A stretch of 64,000 bases of DNA from Haematobia irritans (taxonomy: Eukaryota > Arthropoda > Insecta > Diptera > Muscidae). Of this stretch, positions 1 to 11,117 are shown in pieces. A program made the position numbers and the translations under genes. The stretch lies in contig NC_134399.1 of NCBI RefSeq assembly GCF_050003625.1, positions 225,684,783 to 225,748,782 of the forward strand, in the 5' to 3' direction. Within the stretch, counting starts at the first letter, position 1, and each line of letters begins with the position of its first letter. The notes beneath the pieces are model-generated. The model was not told the origin of the DNA, searched no databases, and was given only the letters and a program-made list of their open reading frames with translations.

Positions 1-75
1 TTGGAAAATTTCATCAACTCCACCACACCCCATATTCATGTCAATTGCACTGTGTTCCAGAGTGAAAAAATATAA

Positions 76-310
76 ACAAGTATATACGGCCGTAAGTTCG
101 GCCAGGCCGAATCTTAAATACCCACCACCATGAATCAAATATTAGGGTTTCCTTTGAAATTTCAGGGGGGTTTGAGGACAAATCAAGCAGAGCAGTTCAA
201 CCAATACATTTCCCGGAGATAAATTTAAAGATTTTACCTATGAAGACTATATCAGATTCTGGCTTTGTAAGGACCAATTTTGTTTAACATCTCTTGTAAG
301 TGTGCAAGAA
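76..310 (+). repeat. Family A left-end fragment (DINE-like)
   Basis: Starts with the family A terminal motif (ACAAGTATATACGGCCGTAA followed by the palindrome TTCGGCCAGGCCGAA), seen again at 17118, 40066 and, inverted, ending at 52979. After about 60 bases the sequence differs from the other A copies, so this is a divergent or truncated copy. Assignment to DINE-1/Helentron-like elements is inference from hairpin ends and GTCC blocks in the fuller copies. Confidence 0.55.
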
Positions 311-324
311 AATTATAAAATAAA

Positions 325-1780
325 ACAAGTAAGGAAAGTCTAAAGTCGGGCCGTGCCGACTATATTATACCCTGCACCACTTTGTAGATCTAAATTTTCG
401 ATACCATATCACATCCGTTAAATGTGTTGGGGGCTATATATAAAGGTTTGTCCCAAATACATACATTTAAATATCACTCGATCTGGACAGAATTTGATAG
501 ACTTCTACAAAATCTATAGACTCAAAATTTAAGTCGGCTAATGCACTAGGGTGGAACACAATGTTAGTAAAAACAAGCAAGGAAAGTCTACAGTCGGGTG
601 GTGCCGACTATATTATACCCTGCACCACTTTGTAGATATAAATTTTCGATATCATATCACATCCGTCAAATGTGTTGGGGGCTATATATAAAGGTTTGTC
701 CCAAATACATACATTTAAATATCACTCGATCTGGACAGAATTTGATAGACTTCTACAAAATCTATAGACTCAAAATTTAAGTCGGCTAATGCACTAGGAT
801 GGAACACAATGTTAGTAAAAAATATGGGAACCGTTTAAATCTGAAGCAATTTTAAGGAAACTTCGAAAATGTTTATTTATGATTTATCGCTCGATATATA
901 TGTATTAGAAGTTTAGGAAAATTAGAGTCATTTTTACAACTTTTCGACTAAGCAGTGGCGATTTTACAAGGAAAATGTTGATATTTTGACCATTTTTGTC
1001 GAAATCAGAAAAACATATATATGGGAACTATATCTAAATCTGAACCGATTTCAACCAAATTTGGCACGCATAGCAACAATGCTAATTCTACTCCCTGTGC
1101 AAAATTTCAACTAAATCGGAGTAAAAAATTGGCCTCTGTGGTCATATGAGTGTACATCGGGCGAAAGCTATATATGGGAGCTATATCTAAATTTGAACCG
1201 ATTTCAACCAAATTTGGCACGCATAGCTACAATGCTAATTCTACTCCCTGTGCAAAATTTCAACCAAATTGGGGTAAAACTCTGGCTTCTGGGACCGTAT
1301 TAGTCCATATCGGGCGAAAGATATATATGGGAGCTATATGTAAATCTGAACCGATTTCAATAAAATTTGGCACACTTGACTATAGTACTAATTGTTCTTC
1401 TTGTGCAAAATTTTAACCAAATTAGGGTAAAACTCTGGCTTCTGGGACCGTATTAGTCCATATCGGGCGAAAGATATATATGGGAGCTATATCTAAATGT
1501 GAACCGATTTCAATAAAATCAATAGGGATCTATTCTGAGCCAAAACACATACTTGTGCCAAATTTGAAGTCGATTGGACTAAAAGTGCGACCTAGACTTT
1601 GATTACAAAAATGTGTTCACGGACAGAGGGAAAAACGGACATCGCTAATCGACTCAAGAACCCACCCTGAGCATTTTTGCCAAAGACACCATGTGTCTAT
1701 CTCGTCTCCTTCTGGGTGTTGCAAACATATGCACTAACTTATAATACCCTGTTCCACAGTGTGGAGCAGGGTATAAAAAT
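325..1780 (+). repeat. Family B element, complete (DINE-1/Helentron-like)
   Basis: Left end begins ACAAGTAAGGAAAGTCTAAA with a TATACCCTGCACCAC block; right end is the hairpin TACCCTGTTCCACAGTGTGG continuing to GCAGGGTATAAAAAT. The first 248 bases are duplicated in tandem (325-572 and 573-823). The middle holds ~120-130 bp tandem units (GATTTCAACCAAATTTGGCA as a recurring core), and a GACAGAGG-type remnant lies before the right hairpin. The apparent short reading frames in the repeats are not genes. Non-autonomous: no Rep/helicase coding is seen. Confidence 0.65.
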
Positions 1781-3150
1781 ATAAATGAAATCTTAAATCT
1801 GTAGATGTTCACCCGAGAAGTAAAATCTGAGTTTCAAGCAATTTTCATGATCGGTGCGCCTTCTATACCCTCAAGAAGTGAAATTTCAGGCAAATCGGAT
1901 AAAAACTACGATTTCTAGAAACCCAAGGAGTTAAATCGGGAAATCGTTCTTATGGGGGCTGTACCAAAACACTGACCGATACTCACCATTTTCGGCGTAT
2001 CTCTTTATGATCCAATAAATAAATACAGATTGGATAAAAACTACGGTTTTTATAATCCCAAGAAATAAAATCCGGAGATCGGTCATTATTGGGGATATAC
2101 CAACACATGAACCAATACACGCCCTTTTCGGCACACCACTTTATTGTCATAAAATACTTCTAAGTTTCCAATTTCAGGCAAATTGGACAAAAACTACAGT
2201 TTCTATAAGTCCAAGATGTAAAATCGGGAGATTGGTCTATATAGGGGATATACCAAACATGGACCGATACTCACCATTTTCGGCACACCTCTTTATGGTC
2301 CAAAAATACCTCCAGAGTTCCAATTTCTGGCAAATTGGATAAAAACTTCGGATTCTAGAAGCCCAAGAAGTAAAATCGGGAAATCGGTCTATATGGGGGC
2401 TATACCAAAACATGGACCGATACGCGCCATTTTCGGCACGCCTATTTATGGTCCTAAAATACCTCCAGATTGCCAATTTCAAGCAAATTGGATAAAAACT
2501 ACGGTTTCTATAAGCCCAAGACCCCAAATCGGGATGTCGGTTTATATGGGGACCATACCAAAACATTGACCGATGCTCACCATTTTTTGCACACCTCTTT
2601 ATGGTTCTAAAATACCTCTAGATTCCCAATTTCTAGTAAATTGAATAAAAACTGCGGATTCTAGAAGTCCAAGAAGTAAAATAGGGAGATCGGTCTATAT
2701 GGGGGCTATACCAAAATATTGACCGATACTCACAATTTTTGGCCCACCTCTTTATGGTCATAAAATACCTCTAGATTTCAAATTTCAAGCAAATTGGATA
2801 AAAACTACGATTTCTATAAGCCCAAGACCCAAAAACGGGAGGTCGGTTTATATGGGGACTATATCAAAACCTGCGCCCATATAGCCCATCTTCGAACTTG
2901 ACCTGCCTGCAGACAAAAGACGAGCTTGTACAAAATTTCAGCATTATTGCTTCATTATTGAAGACTGTAGCGTGATTACAACATACAGACAGACAGACAG
3001 ACGGACATGGTTATATCGTCTTAGAATTTCTCCCTGATCAAGAATATATATACTTTATATAGTCAGAAATCGATATTTCGATGTGTTACAAACGGAATGA
3101 AAAACTTATTATACCTCCGTCACCATTCTAAGGTGGTGGGTATAAAAATA
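1781..3150 (+). repeat. Family C element (DINE-like) with ~154-bp tandem units
   Basis: At least five tandem units of about 154 bp (anchors near 2111, 2264, 2419, 2572 and 2726), then a (CAGA)n/GACGGACATGG block at about 2985-3007, the motif AGAATATATATACTTTATA, and a terminal hairpin ACCATTCTAAGGTGGTGGGT ending in TATAAAAAT. The order tandem repeats, GTCY-type microsatellite, conserved core, hairpin is the plan described for DINE-1-like elements. A degenerate second copy is at 12770-13034. Confidence 0.6.
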
Positions 3151-4165
3151 AATATTAACTGATATGAAATAATTTGAAAAGAAAGTATATTTAGTGGGGA
3201 ATTTTAAATTAAATTGGGGATTTTGGGAATAAAAGCGTCCTCCCATTTTGGGGACAATAGCCGGAAAATACTGGAAACACTGTAAAATGGAAGTTGGTGA
3301 CATTTCGATTTGCTTGTTTAAAAGCCTAGTAGTCGATTCGGACAACATCAAAGCTTAATTAGTCGATTTTTTGAAACATGAAAAATCAACTGCGACTCTT
3401 TCGGCTAAAAATAGCAGAGCATTGTCCAAATGCTTAAAAAATCAAAGTTTAAAATTTTGTGACACAACAACAGATCGCACCAAAAATTCATTCCATCTTC
3501 TATACTATTCCGAACCACTGTACACAAAAAGTGGTATAGCACAGCATCCAAGATCTTAAAGTCCCATCCAGCCAAGGTTTCTTTTGGCATCAAAACTTTG
3601 TCTATCTCCAAAGATGCTGGCCAAGTTAGTCAAAGGCGTTAGTTGCTCGATGCACAGCCCCCATCGTAGCTGCCACTTTGCGGGCAGCAACAGCAGCAGC
3701 AACATAAATGGTGCTCTGGAAATCATATGTGAACATGATTACAATGTGTGGTCACCGTCAGCTAGCAAGCAACCAACACAACTTCTAGTTCGCCATTCTG
3801 CCAGTAAGTAAGTCAGTCAGTTGCTGATGTTGTTGGTATGTTAGTATAGCTGCGGTTTCATGTGTTGTGCAATAATATTCGTAATTTTATCTTGGCTCTG
3901 TTGTTGCTGCTGCCACCCCAATGCAACTTTACTCCTCCAACAGCCACTGATTGGGTGTGCCCACCTCCAATCGTTTTAGTTTTTTTTTTTCAGCAGATTA
4001 TTACACGCTGCACTCTGCTGTCGTATCTTGTGTTGCACCATCTGGCATCTTAAGTATTTGTGTGAAGATTTTACATTTTTTGGCGATGAGAAGTAGATAC
4101 TGAGTTGACCTAATGAAATTAAGCAAGTTCTTACACGTGATTTTAGATGTTGTAAAATTATCCTT
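3151..4165. other. About 1 kb apparently single-copy sequence
   Basis: No motif shared with the repeat families elsewhere in the window is recognised. It contains a short CAG/CAA-type run near 3690 and unremarkable reading frames under 100 codons. No gene can be supported. Confidence 0.4.
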
Positions 4166-4314
4166 TTTATACCCTCCACCATAGGATGGGGGTATATTAA
4201 CTTTGTCATTGCGTTTGTAACACATCGAAATATTGCTCTAAGACCATTAGCGTAGCTAAACAATTTTCCTAGGTGGGGCTATAGCCCCCCTAGCTAAAAA
4301 TTTATATTTCATTT

Positions 4315-5835
4315 ATTATACCCTGCTCCACACTGTGGAACAGGGTATTATAAGTTAGTGCATATGTTTGCAACACCCAGAAGGAGACGAGATAGACACA
4401 TGGTGTCTTTGGCAAAAATGCTCAGGGTGGGTTCCTGAGTCGATATAGCGATGTCCGTCTGTCCGTCTGTCCGTCTGTCCGTGAACACATTTTTGTAATC
4501 AAAGTCTAGGTCGCAGTTTTAGTCCAATCGACTTCAAATTTGGCACAAGTATGTGTTTTGGCTCAGAATAGATCCCTATTGATTTTGGAAGAAATCGGTT
4601 CAGATTAAGATATAGCTCCCATATATATATTTCGCCCGATATGGACTTATATGGCCCCAGAAGCCAGAGTTTTACCCTAATTTGCTTAAAATTTTGCACA
4701 AGAAGAACAATTAGTACTATAGTCAAGTGTGCCAAATTTTATTGAAATCGGTTCAGATTTAGATATAGCTCCCATATATATATTTCGCCCGATATGGACT
4801 AATATGGTCCTAAAAGCTAAAGTTTTGACCCAATTTGGTTGAAATTTTGCACAGGGAGTAGATTTAGCATTCTAGCTATGCGTGCCAAATTTCATTGAAA
4901 TCGGTTCAGATTTATATATAGCTCCCATATATAGTTTTCGCCCGATTTACACTCATATGACCACAGAGGCCAATTTTTTGCTCCGATTTAGTTGAAATTT
5001 TGCACAAGGAGTAGATTTAGCATTGTTGCTATGTGTGCCAAATTTGGTTGAAATCGGTTCAGAGTTAGATATAGCTCCAATATATATCTTTCGCCCGATA
5101 TGCACTTATATGGACCCAGAAGACAGAGTTTTATCCCGATTAGCTTGGAATTTTGCACAAGGAGCACAATTGGTAGTATAGTCATGTGTGCCAAATTTTA
5201 TTGAAATCGGTTCAGATTTAGATATAGCTTCCATATATATTTTTCGCCCGATATGGACTTATATGGCCCAGAAGCCTGAGTTTTGGCCCAATTTGGTTGA
5301 AATTTTGCACAGGGAGTAGATTTAGCATTCTAGCTATGCGTGCCAAATTTGGTTGAAATCGGTTAAGATTTAGATATAGCTCCCATATATATGTTTTTCT
5401 GATTTCGACAAAAATGGTCAAAATACCAACATTTTCCTTGTAAACTCGCCACTGCTTAGTCGAAAAGTTGTAAAACTCACTCTAATTTTCCTAAACTTGT
5501 AATACATATATATCGAGCGATAAATCATAAATAAACTTTTGCGAAGTTTCCTTAAAATTGCTTCAGATTTAAATGTTTCCCATATTTTTTTTACTAAAAT
5601 TGTGTTCCACCCTAGTGCATTAGCCAACTTAAATTTGGAGTCTATAGATTTTGTAAAAGTCTATCAAATTCTGTCCAAATCAAGTGATATTTAAATGTAT
5701 GTATTTGGGGCGAACCTTTATATAGCACCCAACACATTTGACGGATGTGATATGGTATCGAAAATTTAGATCTACAAAGTGGTGCAGGGTATAATATAGT
5801 CGGTCCCGCCCGACTTTAGACTTTCCTTACTTGTT
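4315..5835 (-). repeat. Family B element nested in hAT-like element
   Basis: Complete copy in inverted orientation: hairpin TATACCCTGCTCCACACTGT at the left, the conserved AGAAGGAGACGAGATAGAC block, a GTCCGTCT microsatellite at 4450-4485, five ~120-bp tandem units, and the ACTTTCCTTACTTGT end at the right. The bases TTATATTTCA occur on both sides (4301-4312 region and from 5836), a possible short duplication, which is unexpected for Helentrons. Confidence 0.65.
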
Positions 5836-5946
5836 TATATTTCAATTAATGTTTTATTTCATAAAAATGAATATAAAAAAATTAGACATCAAAATAACTC
5901 GAAAATTAATATATAATAAAGCAAGTCAAAGTAGTTCCACACATTT

Positions 5947-6498
5947 CCCAGCAAAAAAATTTGGAAGTTCTTCCAAAGACACAACTTTAAAAGCACTTCC
6001 AGAAGATGTACTCCCAATGATGTTCTTTATTTTAACTACTCAGGAAGTTCTTTAAATTCAAATTTTTTAACTTGGTTTTTTCATACTTTTAATGGGAAAT
6101 TTTATTTTTTTTTTTTGTTTCAAATAACTTAAAAACGAAGTAAGAATTCATAAAATGGTACAAATAATTAAAATTTTGTCGAAAAAAAATTCTAAATCCT
6201 GAAAACTTGTGAATTTTTGAGGTCAAACGTTTCCGACAACCATTAGAATCCATTAAAAATTATAAAAATTATTTATTTGACAAAACATAACAGAATTTTT
6301 TAATTTACATTCAAAACATTGAATACGGATCACACCTAAAGAAGTGATGCAAATTCAGTGCAACGGTTGTTGAAATGGAGGAATTCCGTCCTATGACAAG
6401 CTCATGTTAAATTCAACGCTTCTTCGCCAATTTTGCACCACTTCCGGATCCAAAAAGATAATTTTCATTACTTTTTTGGCGACGCTTTTTTGGCTGGG
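5947..6498. mobile_element. Family E TIR element (CCCAGCAAAA termini)
   Basis: Begins CCCAGCAAAAAAATTTGGAA and ends GGCGACGCTTTTTTGGCTGGG-like, giving terminal inverted repeats CCCAGC..GCTGGG. No coding. Other pieces of the family are at 10905-11060, 23606-23813, 27913-28072, 34165-34312 and 53040-53118. The 552-bp length here serves as the reference for those fragments. Superfamily not determined, because no clear target duplication is visible. Confidence 0.55.
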
Positions 6499-7374
6499 CT
6501 TGCTTATTTTTTATGAAAATGGAAAATCGTAAATAGGTTTTCAAATTCTGGGGGGGGGCTAAATTTTTCTGGGGGGGTCTAAGCCCCCTCCCCAGAGGCC
6601 TTCCTACGCTTATGTCTAAGACCCCATAAAGTATATATATTTTGGGTCGTAGTGAAATTCTGAGTCGATCTGAGCATGTCCGTCCTTCCGTCCGTCTGTT
6701 GAAATCACGCTAACTTCCGAAAGAAACAAGTTATCAACTTGAAACTTGGCACAAGTAGTTGTTATTGATGTAGGTCGGATGGTATTGGAAATGGGCCATA
6801 TTGGTCCACTTTTACGTATAGCCCTCATATAATCGACCCCCAAATTTGTCTTGCAGACCCTCTAAGAGAAGCAAATTTCATCCGATCCGGCTGAAATTTG
6901 GTTCATGGTGTTAGTATATCGTCTCTAACAACCATGCAAAATTGGTCCGCATCGGTCCATAGTTATATATAGCCTCCATATAAACCGATCCCCAGATTTG
7001 GCTTGCGGAGCCTCTAAGAGAAGAAAATTTCATCCGATCCAGCTGAAATTTAGTGCTTGGTGTTAGTATATGGTCTCTAACAACTATGCAAAAATTGGTC
7101 CACATCGGTGAATGATTATATATAGCCCCATATTAACCGACCCCCCGATTTGGCTTGCGGAGCCTCTAAGAGAAGCAAATTTCATCCGATCCGGCTGAAA
7201 TTTGGTACATGATGTAAGTATATGGTCTCTGATGACCATGCAAAAATTGATCAACATCGGTCCATAATTATATATAGCCGCCATATAAACCGATCACCAA
7301 ATTTGACCTACGGAGCCTCTTGGAAGACCAAAATTCATCTGATTCAGTTGATATTTCAAGAGATTCAACTCAGC

Positions 7375-7710
7375 CGAAGGTTAGGTATACTGGCAGCCTG
7401 TTATTCCAGGTCACTTAGACTTTTCATTGATACCACAGGTGAACATCTCTCTTAAAACTGAGTAGTTACCGATCTTATGACAAGGGACCTCCTTTTTAAG
7501 CCGATTCCGAACAGCGTTACACACTACTATGACACCACTAAGATGAACTTAGAAACACCCAGAACTCTTACCAGCATTACTGAGAGGGGATGTTAGGTTA
7601 AAGTGGCAGCCCGATTTTATCTGGCTCACTTCAGTCCTGAGACGCGATAATCCATCGCTGAAAAACTTTATGGTGTTTGGTCGAAAACTGAGATTGAACC
7701 CAGTATCGGG
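7375..7710 (-). repeat. Two tandem SINE fragments, inverted
   Basis: Reads on the minus strand as diverged pieces of the SINE seen complete at 11260-11592: tail (AGGTTAGGT-type at 7379), ACAAGGGACCTCCTTTTTA block, then a second tail near 7590 and the CGCTGAAAAACTTTATGGTG block near 7660. They separate two family A copies. Confidence 0.55.
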
Positions 7711-7722
7711 CCTGTTTTTATA

Positions 7723-8862
7723 CACTCCACCATAGGATGGGTGTATATTAACTTTGTCATCCCGTTTGTAACACGTCGAAATATTGCTCTAAGACCCCAT
7801 AAAGTATATATATTCTGGGTCGTGGTGAAATTCTGAGTCGATCTGAGCATGTCCGTCCGTCCGTCGTCCGTCTGTGGAAATCACTCTTACTTACGAACGA
7901 AACAAGCTATCGACTTGAAACTAGTTGTTATTGATGTAGGTCGGATTGTATTGCAAATGGGCCATATCGGTCCACTTTTACGTATAGCCCCCATATAAAC
8001 GGACCCCCAAATTTGGCTTGCGATTGCTCTAAGACAAGCAACTTTCATCCGATCCGGCTGAAATTAGGTACATGGTGTTAGCATAGGGTCTCTAATGACC
8101 ATGCAAAAATTGGTCCACATCGGTCCATAATTATATATAGCCCCCATATAAACCGATCCTCCGATTTGGCTTGCAGAGCCTCTAAGAGAAGCAAATTCCA
8201 TCCGATCCGGCTGAAATTTGGTACATGGTGTTAGTATATGGTCTCTAATAACCACACAAAAATTGGTCCACATCGGTCCATAATTATATATAGCCCCCAT
8301 ATAAATCAATCCTCCGATTTGGCTTCCGGAGCCTCTAAGAGAAGCAAATTTCATCCGATCCGGCTGAAATTGGGTATATGGTTTTAATATATGGTCTTTA
8401 ATGGACATGGTATAATTGGTCCACATCGGTCCATAATTATATATAGCCCCCATATAAACCGATCACCAGATTTGACCTCTGAAGTCTCTTGGAAGACCAA
8501 AATTCATCTGATTCAGTTGATATTTGGTACGTGGTGTTAATATATGGCCTCAAATACCCATTCAAAAATTGGTCGAAATCGGTCAATAATTATATATAGG
8601 CCCCATATAAACCGATCCCCAGATTTGACCTCCGGAGCCTCTTGGAAGAGCAAAATTCATCGATACGATTGAAATTTGTTACGTGATGTTAGTTAGCGTG
8701 ATTTCAACAGACGGACGGACGGACATGCTCAGATCGACTCAGAATTTCACCACGACCCAGAATATATATACTTTATGGGCTCTTAGAGCAATATTTCGAT
8801 GTGTTACAAACGGAATGACAAAGTTAATATACCCCCATCCTATGGTGGAGGGTATAAAAACG
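7723..8862. repeat. Family A copy with both termini as an inverted repeat
   Basis: The A right-end block (hairpin, core, (GTCC)n) occurs at 7723-7900 on the minus strand and again at 8690-8862 on the plus strand, giving arms of roughly 170 bp around ~180-bp tandem units that all read minus. A normal A copy has this block at one end only, so this is an inverted chimera or two copies joined. Confidence 0.6.
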
Positions 8863-8926
8863 AATTTGGACAAAAAAATGTTTTTTTCTTTGTTAGACCG
8901 GGGATTTATCAGCCAACTGTTATGGG
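8863..8926 (+). repeat. Short shared flank G (copy 1)
   Basis: About 65 bases containing TTTGTTAGACCGGGGA and TTATCAGCCAAC directly follow the A terminus; the same bases follow the A terminus at 18450-18513. See findings. Confidence 0.5.
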
Positions 8927-9005
8927 AATATATGGTATCGAAAATGTGGATCTACAAAATGGTGCAGGGTATAATATAGTCACAGACTTTAGACTTCCCT
9001 TAATT
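8927..9005 (-). repeat. Family B end fragment
   Basis: Contains TGGTGCAGGGTATAATATAG and ACTTTAGACTTCCCTTA, the left-end block of family B in reverse orientation, with no internal repeats. Confidence 0.6.
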
Positions 9006-9960
9006 GTTGTTTTTTCTTTTTTTAATATTTAATTTAATATTTACAATTGAAGTCACAGGGTATTTGAGATAACCGTTGCATATCAACCAAGACCAAAATG
9101 CAATTTGTACTATTTTTTTTTTTTCTTAGAATTGAACTGAAAATATTTTCAAATTATTTCATATTATTCGTAAGTTTATCCCTTCCATACGATTTTTTGT
9201 ATAAAGATAGCCAGTCTATCGATTTGTCAGTGACAATTCTAGGAATATTAAAATTCCATATTTACTACTAATCCATGTATTTTCTATAGATAACAATCTC
9301 GTGCGAAATTTATTTAAATTTGATAGCTGCACCTTCAAATGATTGTTGCCATAGAAGCTAAAGTTTAGTTTTGATTTTTTGCAGATGTTTGATGTCAAAG
9401 TGTTCACACCGACAAAGAAGCCTCTTACGAAAATTATGGCTTATTTATGAATTAATTAAATATATATCTGCGTATGAATACTTAGAGAAGAGAATACAAA
9501 TAACTGTAGTTGAGTGCTAACGATTTATTTATGTACATAAATTAGTTTCAACTAAAAATTTGGAATTTCTTTATTCATATTTGATAGCATTCCACAATCT
9601 TCAATGACGATAAATGGATGATGAGACAATTTTTATTCTATTTTAATTTTTTTTGCAAAATTATAAATAATGGACTTTCTTATTTTTGCAAAAACAAAAA
9701 AAAAAACCAGACGATAAAACAACAATTTATTAAAAACTTCCACAACCTTATTATTTTGTTATTGTTGGTTTCTTATTCGATCTTTTCGCTAATAGAGAAA
9801 AAGTATTGTTGTCAAAATTATTGGGGCAAGTTCTACCAGCATACGGCCAATGCAATGAAGACTTCATTCTCGCTTCCAATAATCTGCATTCTCCCATGAT
9901 TAATTTACCACCGTGAAAATGTTCTTTTCGGATCCGGAAACAGTGCAAAATTGGTACAGT
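9006..9960. other. AT-rich intergenic stretch
   Basis: Homopolymer-rich sequence with no recognisable gene. The last part (about 9890-9955) weakly resembles the inner end of family E read in reverse (GGATCCGGAAACAGTGCAAA). Confidence 0.35.
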
Positions 9961-10304
9961 ACACGCAAAGAAAAAAAACGTTTGGAAAACGTGTACCGAA
10001 AACGTTTTTCTTTTGTTAGAGTTTTTTGAATTGCTTCGAAAATTTTAAACTTTTATCACCAAAAAAATTCTTTTGTTACAAAATTTTTATTTTTTCAATA
10101 AAAAAAGTTATTTTTGAAATAACAACACAGTCCATTTCGTTTATATCAAACACTGTTCTTTTCTGACTTTAGGTCTTTAATAAGACACATTTTACAGTTC
10201 AAAATTTAATATAGTACAATGTAATGTTGAACATTTTTTCGGAATCTTCCGAATATATCTGGAATATATGTAAAAAAAACAAAAGCAAAAAAAAAAAAAA
10301 AACT

Positions 10305-10382
10305 TTGGCCGAAGCAGGGATCGAACCCACGACCCTTGGCATGAAAGTCGGACGTAGCTACCACTGCTCCACGGTGCCAAAC
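10305..10382 (-). ncRNA. tRNA-like sequence in H copy 1 (minus)
   Basis: On the minus strand an A-box-like GTGGAGCAGTGGTAGC precedes a B-box-like GGGTTCGATCCC by about 33 bases; the 5' TTGGC can pair with 3' GCCAA as a partial acceptor stem. A long T run (A run at 10287-10302 on the plus strand) follows at once and could end Pol III transcription. The fold is degenerate as a tRNA, so it is a tRNA-derived sequence rather than a working tRNA gene. Confidence 0.5.
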
Positions 10383-10492
10383 TAAATGTTTGTTTCTGTT
10401 AAATAAACTTTGTTTATTCGGTTCGTGGGCGCCGCAAGCTATGCTATATAAATATAACTTATATGGATATTTATCTATTGATGACCATAACA

Positions 10493-10572
10493 GGTACATA
10501 GCTCAGTGGTTAGTGTGTTGGCTTACAATGTGCATGGTCCGCGGTTCGATTCTCCGTCCAGGCGAAAGGTAA
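10493..10572 (+). ncRNA. tRNA-like sequence in H copy 1 (plus)
   Basis: A-box-like TAGCTCAGTGGTTAG and B-box-like GCGGTTCGATTCTCC about 33 bases downstream, the spacing of tRNA promoters. It starts about 110 bp from the start of the minus-strand unit, so the pair is head-to-head. T-rich sequence follows near 10580. Present with few changes in copy 2. Confidence 0.5.
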
Positions 10573-10904
10573 AAAAAATTTAAAAATTTATAAAATCGTA
10601 TAATTTCTTCTACATTGTTGGTATTACAGGAAAAGGTGTTAAGAACTAAAAATCCTCGTAGATGTGAGAAAGATGTGAGGGACAATGCAATTAGCAAGAA
10701 AATAATGTTTTTTTTTTTTGAGCTAGTCTTTATGAAATTGTTTTTACATCCTGGAAAAGAATAAACGTTTATCACAAAAAGTATATACTTTTCTTCCAAA
10801 TACACTTCCTTACAGCGAAAAGCAAATGAGAAACGAACTTTGTTTGTCTAAAATTTCGTTTGGGAGGAAAGAATTATTTTTTTGCGTGTAGCCATATATT
10901 TAAC

Positions 10905-11060
10905 ATAAGATTCTCTCAGCCATTTCAACAGACGTTACACTGAATTTTCATTACTTCTTAAGGTATAATCAGAATTCAGTGATTTCGATGTGAGTTAAAC
11001 AATTTTGTGCTATTTTGCCAAATAAATATTTTTTTTTTTAAATTTTTTTTTCGACAAAAT
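10905..11060 (-). repeat. Family E fragment
   Basis: Matches in reverse the interior of the complete E element (CCATTTCAACAGACGTTACACT, CATTACTTCTTAAGG and TTGCCAAATAAAT blocks). Both termini are missing. Confidence 0.45.
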
Positions 11061-11117
11061 TTAAAAAAATTCTACCGTTTTATTAATTTTTACTCTGTTT
11101 TTAACTTTTTTGAAACA

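Larger units (their letters stand above)
4245..6614. mobile_element. hAT-like non-autonomous element with nested insertions
   Basis: Inserted in a family A copy with an exact 8-bp target duplication TCTAAGAC (4237-4244 and 6615-6622). Ends are imperfect inverted repeats CATTAGCGTAG and, read inward from the right, CATAAGCGTAG. An 8-bp duplication with CA..TG ends and a GCGTAG motif fits the hAT superfamily. After removing the nested B copy (4315-5835) only about 850 bp remain and no transposase is visible. G-rich and C-rich runs (GGGGGGG, CCCCCTCCCC) lie near both ends. Confidence 0.7.
4166..7374 (-). repeat. Family A element split by a hAT-like insertion
   Basis: Right-end hairpin and core lie at 4166-4244; the element resumes at 6615 with the next bases of the same core (CCCCATAAAGTATATATATT) and runs through the (GTCC)n block at about 6680 and three ~180-bp tandem units to about 7345, where it meets SINE fragments. 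The interruption 4245-6614 is flanked by an 8-bp duplication, so the two halves are one original copy. Confidence 0.65.
9962..10888. mobile_element. Family H TIR element, copy 1, carrying two tRNA-like sequences
   Basis: Termini CACGCAAAGAAAAAAAA and TTTTTTTGCGTG are flanked by TA (9960-9961 and 10889-10890). Copy 2 (31807-32726) is inserted in a B repeat whose empty sequence is restored by removing the element and one TA, proving the boundaries. At 927 bp it has no transposase. It holds two tRNA-like units pointing away from each other. TA duplication suggests Tc1/mariner-type mobilisation, but the transposase source is not known. Confidence 0.75.

Noticed and set aside
10305..10572. Functional tRNA gene pair
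   Set aside because: A and B boxes are good but the stems are incomplete, and both units lie in a dispersed transposon; kept as tRNA-like only.
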